This document shows, one piece after another, positions 26,404 to 41,200 of a stretch of DNA of 64,000 nt. The position numbers and the translations under genes were made by a program. Position 1 is the first letter of the stretch, and each line of letters starts with the position of its first letter. Origin of the DNA: Nematostella vectensis (Eukaryota > Cnidaria > Anthozoa > Actiniaria > Edwardsiidae). Where the stretch lies: positions 13,510,442 to 13,574,441 of the forward strand of contig NC_064045.1 of NCBI RefSeq assembly GCF_932526225.1. Reading direction: 5' to 3'. Below the pieces are notes generated by a model. That model did no database searches. It saw only the letters and a program-made list of their open reading frames with translations, and was not told where the DNA came from.

Positions 26404-29400
26404 TCAGGCAAATTGTGCGCCATTCGGGTCATAGAACTCTTCATCGCTATAGTCATCGTCCACATCGTCGTCATCTTCGTCCGAAGTCGTGTCGTCGTTC
26501 TCCTCGTCGGTGATATGAATCGCGATCGTCTCGTACTCGGGTCTAGGGCTTGACCAACATAAAATACGTACATTTTAATAAGGGACGGAACACGAGGTTT
26601 ACTCGGGTCTAGGGCTTGACAAACATAAAATACGTAAATCAGAATAAGGGACGGAACACGAAGTTAACTCGGGTCTAGGGCTTGACCAACATAAAATACG
26701 TACATTTTAATGAGTGACGGAGAGGGGGGGGGGGGGGTGGGAGGGGGCAGCGCCTCACCTGGACAACTTAGTAGTATAAAGGCTTTTTTTAGAGTATAGA
26801 ATACAAAGTCTACCAACCTTGTCGTCTCCTGCTTTTTAGCATCCTTCTGTAAAAGACACAACACGAAACATTTACCTTCATGCCAGGCAAAAGTTCAATA
26901 CTCACCTTGCCTTATGGCGCGTCATTCATTAAAACCAACACGTCATACATTAACGTGTACAATACCACGCGAATAAAATTCTTTTACCACGCGCAACACT
27001 ATCGGATATCGGATGATATTTATTCGTTGTTCCCAGTCAATCTTGAAATCTTGAATCTGTTTTGAAAATTGTCATTTTTTCTAGTCCATGGTTGATGTTA
27101 TAATCCGCCCACTCACTCACCTTGTCAGCAGGTGGCTCAGGAGGGGGGTTCTTAGCCGCCTGAATAAGAGCCTCCGAAGCCTTGTTTGGCAGACCAATAG
27201 CGATTCCAATACAACCAACTTTTTGCACCGCCTATGGAGAAAGATAAGCAAATACCTTTGTAATATCTTTTACGAAACAAGAAAATAATAATACAGGCGG
27301 TTTCTTTTAACTAAGAAACCCATCTCTTTTTCATCACCAATCACACAAACACATCTCTCTCAGCGATCATATACATCTTTATAAAACACCCCCGCCAAAG
27401 GACAGATATGGGGGATAGACGGAAATGGTATGGGGCTTCCTTTCAATTGGACCTTGAAAACCCCTTATATGGGGATCGACGGTAAGAATTCCAATATTAT
27501 GAATACGTTGATAGGTACATACGTGGGCGAAGCAACGCTTGAGGCTCTCGTTTGTTGTGAATCCCACGACCAAGTCTTCAGCCATGCCCCAGTCCTACAA
27601 CAACAGAGTGAAAAACGCTGTTAATAATGCGATCACTTCATTTGTGACAAGAACAATGCAATCCAGCAGAACATGTGATCAAATAATGAGGATAATGCCA
27701 TCAAATAAATAAAACTAAATAGAAGCACGTGAATTTATAATGCAATCGTGTGAATGCAATTACATGACTTACCTGGGCCAGGTTCTCCACCACTAGGAAG
27801 AGCTCCGTCAGACCGCGTAGGACTGGGGGGACTAGCGTAGGCGCGGCTCCGGCACCTGGAGAAAGATGCACATTTGAGCTAGGGAAACAAACTTTCAAGG
27901 ACACTTACAGTGCGGCGCGCGGTACCCTGATAGTTTTATCAGCACGATAACGGATATGGCATGATTAAGACAGAACGTGTCACGGATATGGCACGATAAC
28001 GACAGAACGTGTCACGGAAGATATGGCACGATAACAACAAAACGTGTCACGGAAGATATGGCACGATAACGATAGAACGTGTCACGGAAGAAATGGCACG
28101 ATAACAACAAAACGTGTCACGGAAGATATGGCACGATAACGATAGAACGTGTCACGGAAGAAATGGCACGATAACGATAGAACGTGTCACGGAAGAAATG
28201 GCACGATAACGATAGAACGTGTCACGGAAGAAATGGCACGATAACGATAGAACGTGTCACGGAAGAAATGGCACGATAACGATAGAACGTGTCACGGAAG
28301 AAATGGCACGATAACGACGGTGTCATGCCGCCCACTTACTGCTCTCTTTCTCTAGCATCTTGGTGTATAGCGCCCACAGCGGCTTGAGCAGACTCAGGTC
28401 CGGCCTCTCAGGAGCATCTAGGGCTTCTGCCCGGACGCCATCGCTATCTACAGCTTGCCTGGCGGGTACAAGCTTGATTAGGATCATCTAATATGTGTAG
28501 GGCAATAAAGCATACTAGATGGGAGGAATTACGCCATTGCTATCTACAGCTTGCCTAGCGGGTACAAGCTTGATTAGGAACATCTAATATGTAAATCACA
28601 CTAGGTGAAAGGAATTACGCCATCGATATCCCCTGCTTGCCTAGCGGGTACAAGCTTGATTAGGGACATCTAATATGCGTAGGGCAATAAAGCACACTAT
28701 AGGGAAGGAATTACGCGTGGTGCGACTACGTCTGGTGAAATACAAAAAAAAACCTCTCCCTACCCTGATACAACAAGCAGCAGACGAAGCAGCAGCCCTG
28801 TTGCCATGAGACGCTGCTGACCTGTCTGACAGCAGGCTACGGAGACCAACAAGCTCCATAGTTTCTGCAGTGGCAAGAACCTGAGGGGGAGGGGAAAGGT
28901 GACTTACGTGGAGAAGTCAACTAGAGCGAGATATTGAGGGGGGAGGGGAAAGGTGACTTACGGGGGGAAGTCAACTAGAGCGAGATATTGAGGGGGAAGG
29001 GGAAAGATGACTTATGGGGAGAAGTTAACTAGAGCGAGATATTGAGGGGGGAGGGGAAAGGTGACTTACGAGGAGAAGTCAACTAGAGCGAGATATTGAG
29101 GGGGGAGGGGAAAGGCGACTTACGGGGAGAAGTCAATAAGAACCAGATATAACTGGGCATTAGTATAATACAAATATTATTCGCTCGTCTCACGAACATG
29201 AAGTAGTTGTTTGATACAGGGGCGAGTCTAGCTTTTTGCTAAAGGGGGAATTTGGCGCCGTAACAAAGGGGGAGGGGATATTTTTTTTGTTACATATGGC
29301 TTTCTGGCAGCCCTAAACCCTCCCCCTAGATCCGCTACTGGGATATAGCTCTTGAAATGTATGTAGTGTGCTAACAAGAGGACCAAATAAACTCAAAATC

Positions 29401-32221
29401 TATGGTTATAATACAAGATATGCCGCTAGGAAAAATACGAATATAAATAAAGCATAGCACTGTAGAGACAACACCATTGAGATAACTTTTATCGCCAGTT
29501 TTTTTACCTGGCGATATTGTTATCTAAGGATAGGAGTGCATTTAGAACGGAGAAGCCGGTCTTGAACCTGAGGAGAAAACAAAAAGAGGATGTAACCTAG
29601 GACTTCACAGCTAAAGGAAGAAGGATGGAGGGTGAAACCCAGGACTTCATAGCTAAAGGAAGAAGGATGGAGGGTGTAACCCAGGACTTCATAGCTAAAG
29701 GAGGAAGGATGGAGGGTGTAACCTAGGACTTCATAGCTAAAGGAGGAAGGATGGAGGGTGTAACCCAGGACTTCATAGCTAAAGAAGGAAGGATGGAGGG
29801 TGTAACCCAGGACTTCATAGCTAAAGGAAGAAGGATGGAGGGTGTAACCCAGGACTTCATAGCTAAAGGAAGAAGGATGGAGGGTGTAACCCAGGACTTC
29901 ATAGCTAAAGGAGGAAGGATGGAGGGTGTAACCTAGGACTTCATAGCTAAAGGAGGAAGGATGGAGGGTGTAACCCAGGACTTCATAGCTAAAGGAGGAA
30001 GGATGGAAGGTGTAACCCAGGAACTTATGGTTGAAGGAGGAGGAAGGACGGGGGCATATGATGAAGGAGGTATCGACTTTACCTTCCCAGCTGTCCTCCA
30101 GTCACAACGAACTTCCATCCCCAGTCGTTAGTATTACTGTCAGATGTGAAGCGATAATGGAGGACATCACCTGCACAGCAAAGACACTTCAGCAATCAAC
30201 ACAATATGCGTGGACCTTGTAATTATCCTAATTACAAGGTCCACGTAGGGTGACCAAATCATTCATTTATCTATATTTGTCAACACTAGGGCAATAAGAA
30301 GTAATGATAAGGAGAAATTTACGGTCGGAATGGAAAGTGCTTTCCACACCTAAATACCATAAAAAAAAAAAACAGAGAAAGAACCTAAGCGGTCGGATAA
30401 GGGAGGGCGTACCGCATCGCACAACCTTTAACACAACCTAGAAAGAACCTAAAGAGACAGACGAGAGAAGGCCTTCTGGATCGCGAAACCTAGAAAGCGC
30501 CTTACTGGTGGAATAAGGGCAAAGTTCTTGCAACATTAAACAGACACAAAACAAGTCTCAACCTGACAAATATGCGGGGTTCCACCCCTCTATTCTTACT
30601 TACCAGGCAGCTCGATGTCAAACCAGCGCCCTTGTGGCCCGTCCAGTACGTATCTGTTTTGCTGGAAGTCAGGGGAAGTGGCAATGACAAGCTCGTCACA
30701 GCCTTCCTCGGTACAGCAACTAGAGGGTGTCATAGCAACAGCAAATCAGATACAGATACAAGCAAAATGTATTTTGACATCCAATCAATCTAATCAGGGA
30801 AAAAGTAATAGAGAGATCTTTCTACATACCGTGGGTCGAACTTGACATAGAGACTGGCAGCACCTTGAATGTGGACCTTTCCCTAAGGGAGAGGAAGGAA
30901 TGACAAAAGTACTTCCAAGAATTATAATAAATAATAATAATAAACCTTTTGTATTAAGGCTAATACAAGACAAGTGGCCTTAATCAAGTTAGTGGATTAA
31001 TGCAAAAAAATAAAATTTAATAAAAGTAAAAAAATCAAATAGAAAGTTACAAGAATAAAGCCTACTAGTAAGACCACATGACTGAAGTTTGCGGTTGATT
31101 TCAGCAGTAGATTTTGAATTTCTAATCTCATATGGTAAACGGTTTTTTTTAGCGAAATGACTTTCGATACGGAAAAAGATACGGACAAATGTACCATATG
31201 TAGACATCGACAGGAATAAGTCATTTATAACAGGCTACAACATGGTTTTCAAATGATTTAGAAGCTATAACCTTTCACAGATGGCTATAATCAAGGAGCT
31301 ATAACCTTTCACAGATAGCTATAATCAAGGAGCTATAACCTTTCACAGATAGCTATAATCAAGGAGCTATAACCATTCACAGATAGCTATAATCAAGGAG
31401 CTATAACCTTTCACAGATAGCTTTAATCAAGGAGCTATAACCTTTCACAGATAGCTTTAATCAAGGAGCTATAACCTTTCACAGATAGCTATAATCAAGG
31501 AGCTATAACCTTTCACAGATAGCTATAATCAAGGAGCTATAACCTTTCACAGATAGCTATAATCAAGGAGCTATAACCTTTCACAGATAGCTATAATCAA
31601 GGAGCTATAACCTTTCACAGATAGCTATAATCAAGGAGCTATAACCTTTTACAGATAGCTATAATCAAGGAGCTATAACCTTTTACAGATAGCTATAATC
31701 AAGGAGCTATAACCTTTCACAGATAGCTATAATCAAGGAGCTATAACCTTTCACAGATAGCTATAATCAAGGAGCTATAAATTTCACAGATAGCTATAAT
31801 CAAGGAGCTATAACCTTTCACAGATGGCTATAATCAAGGAGCTATAACCTTTCACAGGATGGCTGCTTCTCAACGTCCCAATGGCCGTTTACTAATTTCA
31901 GTTCCAATTCTTGTCGCACTATAAAAATGTCAAAGATATTCTACTAGAATATAGCATGCTTTAGACTTTATTCCGGTAGAATTCAGCATGTTTTACAATT
32001 TAAGAATTTATTTCGTTACAATTTAGCTCCGGTATTGCAGAATTACCTAGTCTTTAACTCATCAGCTATTGCACCCTTAACTTATCCTTAGCTCAGTTAT
32101 TGCATCCTGACCTCGTCCTTAGATCAGTTACTACACTCATACCTCGTCTTTAGCATTGTCCTTGTAGTTGTGCTCGGATTCTCGTGTCTCGGACGCCAGG
32201 GTCTCCTCACCCATGCAGTGA
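26404..32221 (-). CDS. ZZEF1: ZZEF1-like C-terminal exons
   Basis: Exons 32143-32221, 30830-30882, 30604-30719, 30083-30170, 29508-29567, 28822-28880, 28340-28447, 27773-27855, 27523-27594, 27121-27231, 26818-26846 and 26404-26542 (with the stop TGA at 26404-26406). A beta-rich part with YRFTSDSNTNDWGWKFVVTG looks like a galactose-binding-type or CUB-like fold. It is followed by helical repeats and then by an acidic tail of mostly Asp/Glu ending YDPNGAQFA. All internal phases agree; only the entry into 32143 lacks its partner exon. Confidence 0.82.
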
Positions 32222-35200
32222 CTGGCAGCCAGAGAGAGCGGTCGAATAAGTGAGGGTTCTCCACATCGAACAGTGTTAGATACAACCTGGAAAGTGCGCA
32301 AACGGTCGGGTAAGTGAGGCTTGTAATACATCGCACAATACAGAAAATATCCTAGAAAGCACATTAACGGTCGAATAAGAGTGGGCTTTTTATGCATCGC
32401 ACAACTTTAAAAACAACCTAGAAAGGATATTAACGGTCAGATGAGGAAGGGTTTCTACATCGCACAACATTTAACACATAGAAAGAAACTAAACGGTCGG
32501 ATAAGAGAGTGATTCTTATGCACATCACATATCATTAAACACAAACGAAGCATCTTTATGGTCGGATAAAAGAGGAGCCAAATCCTGAGAGAAAAGCAAA
32601 GGCAAACATTTGATCGTTTATCTAATAAAATAATGGACGGTATACAATAATCTATAAGAACCATGCTTTTGGCCTTCCCTTCTAGGTTTGCTTAATTAAG
32701 TTGGCATTAATTAAAAAAATGATACGACACGTTTTTGAAATGAACATTGGTTCTTAAGGATCATTTATTTCTAATGCATTCATAATCAGAGAACCGTTAA
32801 GTTGATGCGAAATAATTATAGATTAAGGCATCTCTTAAAGACAAACCCCTTATTTCCTTCAAAGATAAAAAATGTTAACGGTCGTAAATCACATAGTTTT
32901 GAGAAAATTTAGACAGACAGACTAGTTAAATGTCGTGTGTGTAATTTATCAGATATTAGTTAACAATAACAGTCAGCAATAGGCAATAATAGATGCAAGC
33001 CACAATAGACGCTGCCCATAATTTTAACATTTCACTATTTTATGAATCGTCCTTGTTTGGGAAAAAACGGAAACGATGGTAAACTTGCCTCTTCTTATCA
33101 TAATCGAGTGTGACTGTATTTTTTTTAATATTATCGATGATTGATTTCCCAATTTCAGGCGAAAATGTCTGTTATAAAGATTATTTGAATCATTTTCATT
33201 TTTGATCCTATCTCGTTATTCCTGTACCACCAACAAGTTTTTCTTGAGTAGATTAGTCCTGAAGGACTCACTAAGGAGGCAAATTTTGTCAGATAATCTT
33301 TCCTCATAATTTTGAAATGTCATGTAAGCTTATATAAAAAAAAACTACCATAGAATTATTATATAGTCTATACTGTTCAGAATGATGCTTCATGGCCTTG
33401 AATCAACTGATCACAGAGACAGTATGTTAGTGTTTGTGATGCAGCCCAGATATGATATGAAGATATTTGGCATAGCATAAAGGATTGATATACAACTTCA
33501 AATTAAAATGCCCCTTATGTAATCATCGCCCACACCTCACCCCAACAATGTTCTAGTGTCCTGTGTAGGATTTATAGGGTGGAGCATTCAGCTCATATCT
33601 AATTGAACAAGCAATACTACATTTGTTTTACTACACTTGTTATGTTTTATACAGTAGCTTTGCATATACATGTCTTTAGGGTGTGTGTACATCATCTTTA
33701 TTATTAGACATAAATTTTCTGCTTTTTGCATGATATCTATGTCAGGGCACACCCCCTTGACAATTCATGGCTATGTGCTCCAGAAATCTAGAAATAGACA
33801 GCAAGCCAGGTTAGGACCTACTATCAAATAATAGCCCCTCTCCATATGCCCAGCTTCCTAAAATGTGTATCTTTACAAAATACTTTTCATCATAAAGCAT
33901 TACAACACATCTCGGTATATGTACATATTGAATATATTAAATTGGTGTGTTATTTAGGTAGTTCATGACACATCTTACCTATACAAATATTTTGTCTAAC
34001 TATTCAATAACAAAGGCAATTTTCCTAACCATGCAGTATATTTTTCCACCATTGTGAAAACATTCATTCACAAAAGATGAAACAATAAACAATCTATACA
34101 AGGGTTGTCTGATTCCTATATTTTGAGAAAAGGGAACAGGGCCCCATACCCCTAGCTTTCCTGCTTGGAATTGGGAGTTCCATCTGATATTAGGAAAATG
34201 CAGATAATAAAGTCAAGATGATTTGATGCATCCTTGAAAATAGAATATTACATCCCCATTGCTCTCATAACCTGAATTAGCCTCCACTTCACATCTTACT
34301 TCCCCCTTGAGACTTTGAGACTGCCTCCACTACAATACCAATTGACCAGGACATATTTTGTCTTGTAATGCACTGTCATCAGTGTTGGTTCATATATGAT
34401 AACAATGTTAGGATGACTATAGGCATGCTGCCTAATCAACTCAAACAACAAGTAGTTTTTATTAATGGTTTTCATTTTTTTATTTAAACTGGATTACAGT
34501 ATATTTGGGGGAAATCTTCAGGTACAGTGGTTACATACTAATTCACATTCTTTTCTATTGTGTTTCTACTGTAAACGGCATAGATCAGTCTGTGCATGTA
34601 AAGCACACTTGATCATGCCTAATCCAGGTATTTACAATAAACAAATATTAACATGTGTACTGGTAGTGGAGAGCTGGTAGTAGTAGGAGAAGTGGTTTGA
34701 GGAGATGCCGAATTGGAACTTGGGCTACAAACTTTGTGCACTTGGATAGGTCTGTGATTGAAATGTAAATAGGTCAAAGGTAAATTGACAAAAAAGGGAG
34801 AAAAGCAATTATCATCAAGTGCAACAATCAATGTTTTACAGGCATTAGCTTATTCTATGTTTAGAAGACTCGAATGCCAATTTTTTCACTGAGAAGCGGA
34901 ATGGTTAGTATGAATACCATACGAGAAAATCGATGCAACTTGGGTAAAGACTGAGTAAAGCACTTCATAAGCGGATAAGTCTTTGACAAGTGTACAACTC
35001 CCGTGCCAAAAAGCAAAAAACTTCTCATAGGACTTAGAAGCGAAATACGAGCGACACAAATGAAGTTGTGCGCTCGTTTGTTAACATTCACGTCGTCGGT
35101 TATCTAAAACCCGTAAGAGATTTAAATAAGAAAGAGAGAAGGACCTACTCGTTTCACTTTTTTCGACAAATTTGAGGATTTATTGACGAAAGAAAGCCAC

Positions 35201-38200
35201 AAACATGCCTAAGTCCGAACGGAGAAACTTAAGCACTCGCTAAGGGGGAGAAAATTCTTTCAATTTACGATTGAGATATGTATTTTCTGCTGTAAAACAT
35301 TGTACTTTTTTATGCTTCATGATACCGTTGCATTTTAATACGTTTCTGATAACAAAAAAACCCAAATTTTCACTTACTTGCACTGTAGCTAGACTCATTT
35401 TCTGGTTTGTCTGGAGCTCCGTGAAACACGTCCGCACGCTTGGAAGTCTAGACTCAACTGATTTGATTGACAGATTTTTCGGAGCTTTGCTAGGGAGCTC
35501 CCTTTTATAGTGCGCATGCGTGTTTAAGCTATATTAATTACGTATCGTTGAAAACAGAGTAGAAATGCGCCCGAGACAAGGTCAAAATCTTGTTTCTTTG
35601 GATAAATACGATAGATAGCTGGACACAAAAGCGATGTAAAGACGAGGACACGAGAAGAAGAAGTAGAACACTGTGCGGAAATTTCCTCCGATGTCTTCCA
35701 AGGAAGAAAACTCCGCCATGATTAAGCGTCACCATTTCTTATCGATAGGAAATTGAATGAAATCAAAACATTTTAATTGGAAACGAATACAGAAATTAAC
35801 TAAAGTTGTTTATCGTATGATGCCTTGGTTATTTTAGTTTGGCGCGTCTGAAAACACGATCTTGAAAATCTAATTTCCTTTCGAAAAAGAACAGAAGAGA
35901 AATACATAAGAAAGCAGTAGGGATAACATAATAGAAGAGAGGATATGTTTATCATTGATGAGTGGTATTTTCATTCTAGATCACGTATAAATTCAACTAA
36001 TGCGACTTCAAACATTCTGCGAAAATGTTTCAACTGCCCAACCGCTTCTAGCTCCAGTCACTTACGGAAAAACGTTTGGTGATTGGACAGCGCCTTTCAG
36101 ATAGATGGCGTGTTTGAATCAAAATCAATCCTGGCAAAAAAAAAAAAAAAAAAAAAAAAACGCTTCAAGTATTTAAAATTACAGGCGCCAGAAGGCGTGT
36201 AAGGTGCTGGGATTCGTCGGCGAGAATGCGCAGAAAACCACAGTAAAGTTTTTTTTTGCACATATCACGAGTACCATGTTTCCGATCCTTAAAAAAAAAA
36301 ACAGAGATAAAAATTAAACAAAGATTGCTACCTAAGGGAACTATATTTTCTGCATAGTCATGGATTGACGTAAACGAATGTGAGCAGGGAATGGGGCCGT
36401 ATTGGGGCTTGTGCACATAATAAACAATGGAGCGATTAACTTTTGTGAGGTGGTAATGCGGGTAAGTGGAGTCGTTATTATAAACAGCCTCTAACGAGCC
36501 TTCGGGCACAGTATTGTACCGAGTTCTAGTTCTCACCTTATCAGACTCAACATCGTTATTGGTAAAAGCATTTTATATATTCCATGAATGCATCGTATAA
36601 TTGCGAAAGCCCGGCGCACACGGTGAGCAAAACTTCACGCGCACACTTTGCTCACTGCCTCGCGAGGCCAAAAAAACCTCACCTTTTGCGGACGACTGTC
36701 GAACGAAATTACGTCTCGCGAGCAAATAAGGAGAGATTTTCTCCTGGCGCCCGTTTTTCAAAACACCTGAGAATTCTCGGGCACGAAGACTTTATTTTGC
36801 ATTTTTGCCCCAAATTACGCATGTTTTCCTTTTCGAGAACCGCTTTCATGTTTTAGAAAAGTTTGAACTTACTTTTGGTCTAAAATTTCGGGTCCGAGAA
36901 GTTCGGGAAAGATCAAAATCTATAAAACCAAAAAGAGGATTTTCCTTCACATGAATCTTTGTGGTAAAATACGATGTTTGACAATATTTCAACACATTTA
37001 TATATCATAATTTTTTTTTTTACGTAATAGTCATCTTTTCAAATTAATAAAAAAAAAAAACGTCTCCGGCCCGAGAATTCTCGGGTGTTTCGAGAAACGG
37101 GCTTGTGTTTCTGGGCTCGAGAGGTAATGAGCAAAGCGCATGCGTAAACTTTTGCTTACCATGTGCGCCGGTCTTTAGAGCTTGTATTAGTAAAGTTTTA
37201 AATTCCTTATTACTTTCTTGATGCCATTTTTAATACCTTAAGATAATCAAAACATGAGTTGAGAAAAAAAAAAAAAAAAAAAAACGCGCGTACTTAGGGA
37301 AATTGAATTGCGTCTATTACCGGTCCAGACATACTGATCGGAAAACACTTTTCTCAAAACAGTCATCGCCTTACTCAAGTGTCTAAGAGTACCGTAATTC
37401 ATTTTTTGTCAAAAATATCAATATCAAAAATATCATACCATTATCAACGGGCATCGAAAAAACTGTTATCCTTTTACAAAACAAAACAACATAAACATTT
37501 TTTAGGATTACTTCAACAACCGATCGCAATGATGCAAATAAGACAAAAATGTTATGTTAAGAAATCGATCAATCCGGAAATAATAAAAATTGTTTAAAAA
37601 ACATGAACTACAATATTGAAAAGGGAAGATTTTATGAAAGGATTATGTTTACTATATGGCACTTTGGTGTATTACGTAAAAGCTAAGACCCAGTGCGATG
37701 AAATTGATTTTTAAAACCACGGGCCTTTCAAATATTTTATATTGGGAAGAGAAAAAACGCGCCGCTGAGGGGGACGAGTTACTCATTAGGGACCTTAAGC
37801 AACGACGACGGCAACGTGGACGACGACGGCAGAAAACAATGGGATTTGATTCAGAATTTCATAGCAGCACGTGAAAATGCATTCTGTCTGATACATTTCA
37901 GCCGTTTTCCATAAAACCACGACGTGAAAACTCCAACTTTCACGGTCAATTGAGGACGCGGACGTTTGCGGTATAAACTCCCCTAACTACGTTCGCTGCT
38001 GTAGAAATAATGTCCTTTATTTTTATCTATCTCTGACTATATGTTTCGCTTATTCCATTGCAATTAAATTATTATTGATCGCCAAGCGCGAACACATCTT
38101 TTGCGATCTCGTAGTACGTCATTTGCAGTTCGCTGTAAGAGCGAAACCAAGGCAAATACATCCAGTTGAAAAAGGGATACGTGCTTTAATTCAACACTAA

Positions 38201-41200
38201 CAAGACATTAAACTTTATTTCGGAGTCAAATTTTCCTATAACCCGTGATCAAACCTAGCCTGGATACGATTTGATCAGTTACGATTTGACGTGTTAGGAA
38301 TAGTGGTTTGTTGGTTGGTCTGTAAATGACCTCACTGAATATTGTCAAAGGGTGAGCGTCCGTAGTGCTTCTATGTGTGTTAGGCTGTAAGTACTGTCAC
38401 TGAGAATGGTACCACAGGTCCAGCGTCCCCAGTGGTTCTATGTGTTTTAATCTGTAAGTACTGTCACTGAGAATGGTACCACAGGGCCAGCGTTCTAGGT
38501 GGTTTTAAGTGTCTGGAAGTACTGTCACTGAGAATGTTACGAAGGCAAGTTACCGGCTGTCCGCCACTTGGCATTCTAGATCATGTCTATAAAAATCAAC
38601 AGGAGTTTATTGACTGTAATTCTACTGTAGTTATTAATGAAATAGACAATATCGGAGCGTGGGCAAAACATCTTGACGCATGCGCAAGCAAGGTGTCAGA
38701 AGAGCTGTCAGTCAACAGCTGAATTAGTTAACTAGGCACTCTCACAAGGTTTAATGGGGCTGAAACATTACCCGATGCCTATAGAATCAGAGGTCCAAAA
38801 GAACAGTGTAGTGTTGAGCTTTCATCTTTGTCTGAAATGTTTGGCGATTTGACCAGAATGAGAATTTTTATGATGTCACACAACAGAAAAAGCTAATACG
38901 TTTCACAAGCTACAGTATAAAAATCTTTATGTGAAATGTTTGGCGTTTTGACCAGAATAAACTCAAAGGTGTTTAGTATAACTTTTCAAGCTTCGCGCGC
39001 ATTTCAAAACACGCATTACAGTTATTCGCGTTGAAATACGTTTCACGAACAAGCTGTCAATCTACTAATCTATATGCGATATGTTTGGCGTTTTGACCAG
39101 AATAAACTCAAAGACCCGTAACAAAATGTTTAAGTTCAACCTAACATCTGCGGATTTCTTGTTCATTCGCATTACAAAGGACAAGAAGTTTTGAGTATAA
39201 CTTTTCAAACTTCGCGCGCATTTCGAAACTCGCATCACATAGTTACTCGCCTTTAAACAAACTACGTTTTACAAGCTTTTGATCTATGTTTGATAAGTTT
39301 GGGCTTCTGGCCATAATAAACACAATGACGCATCTAAAAATTTTCGAGTTCGCACTAACAGCTGCGGCTTTCTTGTTCACTCGCTTTACAAAGGACAGTG
39401 TTGTGTTGAGTATATATATTATCTACCTATATTTCGGTAAATTTTACACATATTCTGATAGATATATCAAGTTTTAACCTTCTAGTGATAGATTGTAATT
39501 TTCCAACATAGTAAGACTACCGTTTTTCGAATAGTAGTGGTAGGTTTGCTCGTTTCGGCCTGATTCTCTGTAAATGACGTTCGGTAAATTAATCCAAATT
39601 AGAGTTAGGAGCTTAATTATATGCGTGATTGGACAAATGACACTAGATTCTGCGCGAGGTGTATATTTGTCTGAAAGGACATTCTCTGAGGATGGCACCA
39701 GATGGTCAGCATAGTAAGTGATTCTATTTCAGCACGTCCATGTTACTGAAAATATCACAGCCTTAACGAATTTGGGATTCTAATTACCTCAAGGCTTAGC
39801 CTTCATTAGTGTCTCTTTCCTTTTACCTCTCTCGGCTACCAAATGCATTAAACACTACGTGAGTCACGCATGCGGATCAAAGGGTGCTCGTATTGGTTAA
39901 CGTAAACACGGCATTTCGACAGTCGAGAGGAGACGGCACAAAGGCGTTAAGCGAAATTAGTGCTCGAACGACGAGAGTTCTCTTGTGAAAATTCCAACAA
40001 CTATGGCAGCAGTTTTAAAACGTCAGGCGAACTAGCAGCATCAGAATATCGAGAACATACGAACTAAAGGCGCGGATCGGCCCTTTTTTTCGTCGAAGGC
40101 GTGGGCGAAGAAGACGAACGGCTGTCAACTCAGAGAAGAGTAAACATACAACAACAACAACAACAACAAAAGAAAATATCATTTTGGCATTAAGAGATAA
40201 GAAAAAGACGTTTCCTTGGTAAGCGATGTGGAGCGGAGACGATATTGGAAATGAAGCACCCAGTCTAATTGCGTTTTAAGAGTTAGTCTAACGTGTCATT
40301 AACGACACACAATACAACTATACACACTCTCGCATAAGAGATTACTGACAACAAAAAGCAACAGGAAACGAAGTCGGGCTCGACACTTTCGTGCAACTGA
40401 AAATATTCTTAAAAGAAAAAAAAAAAGGTAACCAAATAAAGAGAAGTTTATTAGTGAAAAATACAGAAACCCTAAAGGAGATTACAGCCTAGGGGCGGAC
40501 AGAAGTTCATTACCGAGCCAAACACCTTTCGATATTTGAGCAAAGCTGGTGTGAGAGAGAGGTCATTACAAGGACAGATGATTATTGTGAGTTGGGCAGC
40601 TTGGCGTAGTTTTAGAGCGATAGAGTTAGCCAATAAAAAAAGGGAATTCAGACGTATTTCAAGAATAACAGACCGTTCGTATCCTTGAAGTATCACCTTG
40701 GGATTCTGTGTGATCCTCACCATCACACGGAGACAAAGCGGAGTGTGAAGCTACAACAACTCAACAATCCGGGCACAGATTGTTTCAAAGCACGGCTCGT
40801 GTAGGAAAAAGAGCATAGTGAGCCCTGATGGGACCGACCACTGGGTCAGACGCCATGGTCTGGTGGCCGGTACTCTGGATGCTGGAGTCGATGCTGATCA
40901 TCATAGCGAATACCACCGCCATCGCCGTCTTCCACAGCGACGGGTTTCGGTTCAGGAAATCCATCTACTTGCTGCTCAGTCTCACCGTGTCTGACCTGCT
41001 TGTGGGGCTCTCTCTGTTCGCGCAGGCAGTCGTCGAGTTGAGTGGACGAGAGAGCCGAGTCGCAGGCGTAATCCTCAATGGAAGCACTTCCGTGTATCAG
41101 CTTTCAATCATGGCTTCCATAGGCTCGTTCACAGCGATCTCTCTAGAGCGCACCTACGGAGTGTTCTTCCCGTTCAAGCACCGAACTCTTGAACCTAAGA

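Noticed and set aside
28641-28859. Alternative frame of exon 28822-28880 running further (ELVGLRSLLSDRSAASHG)
   Set aside because: Phase does not fit exon 29508-29567 upstream; the frame giving FLPLQKLWSLLVSVACC fits both neighbours.
38534-38722. 62-codon plus-strand frame with normal-looking amino acid composition
   Set aside because: No recognised domain or clear splice sites; could be an exon remnant but cannot be supported.
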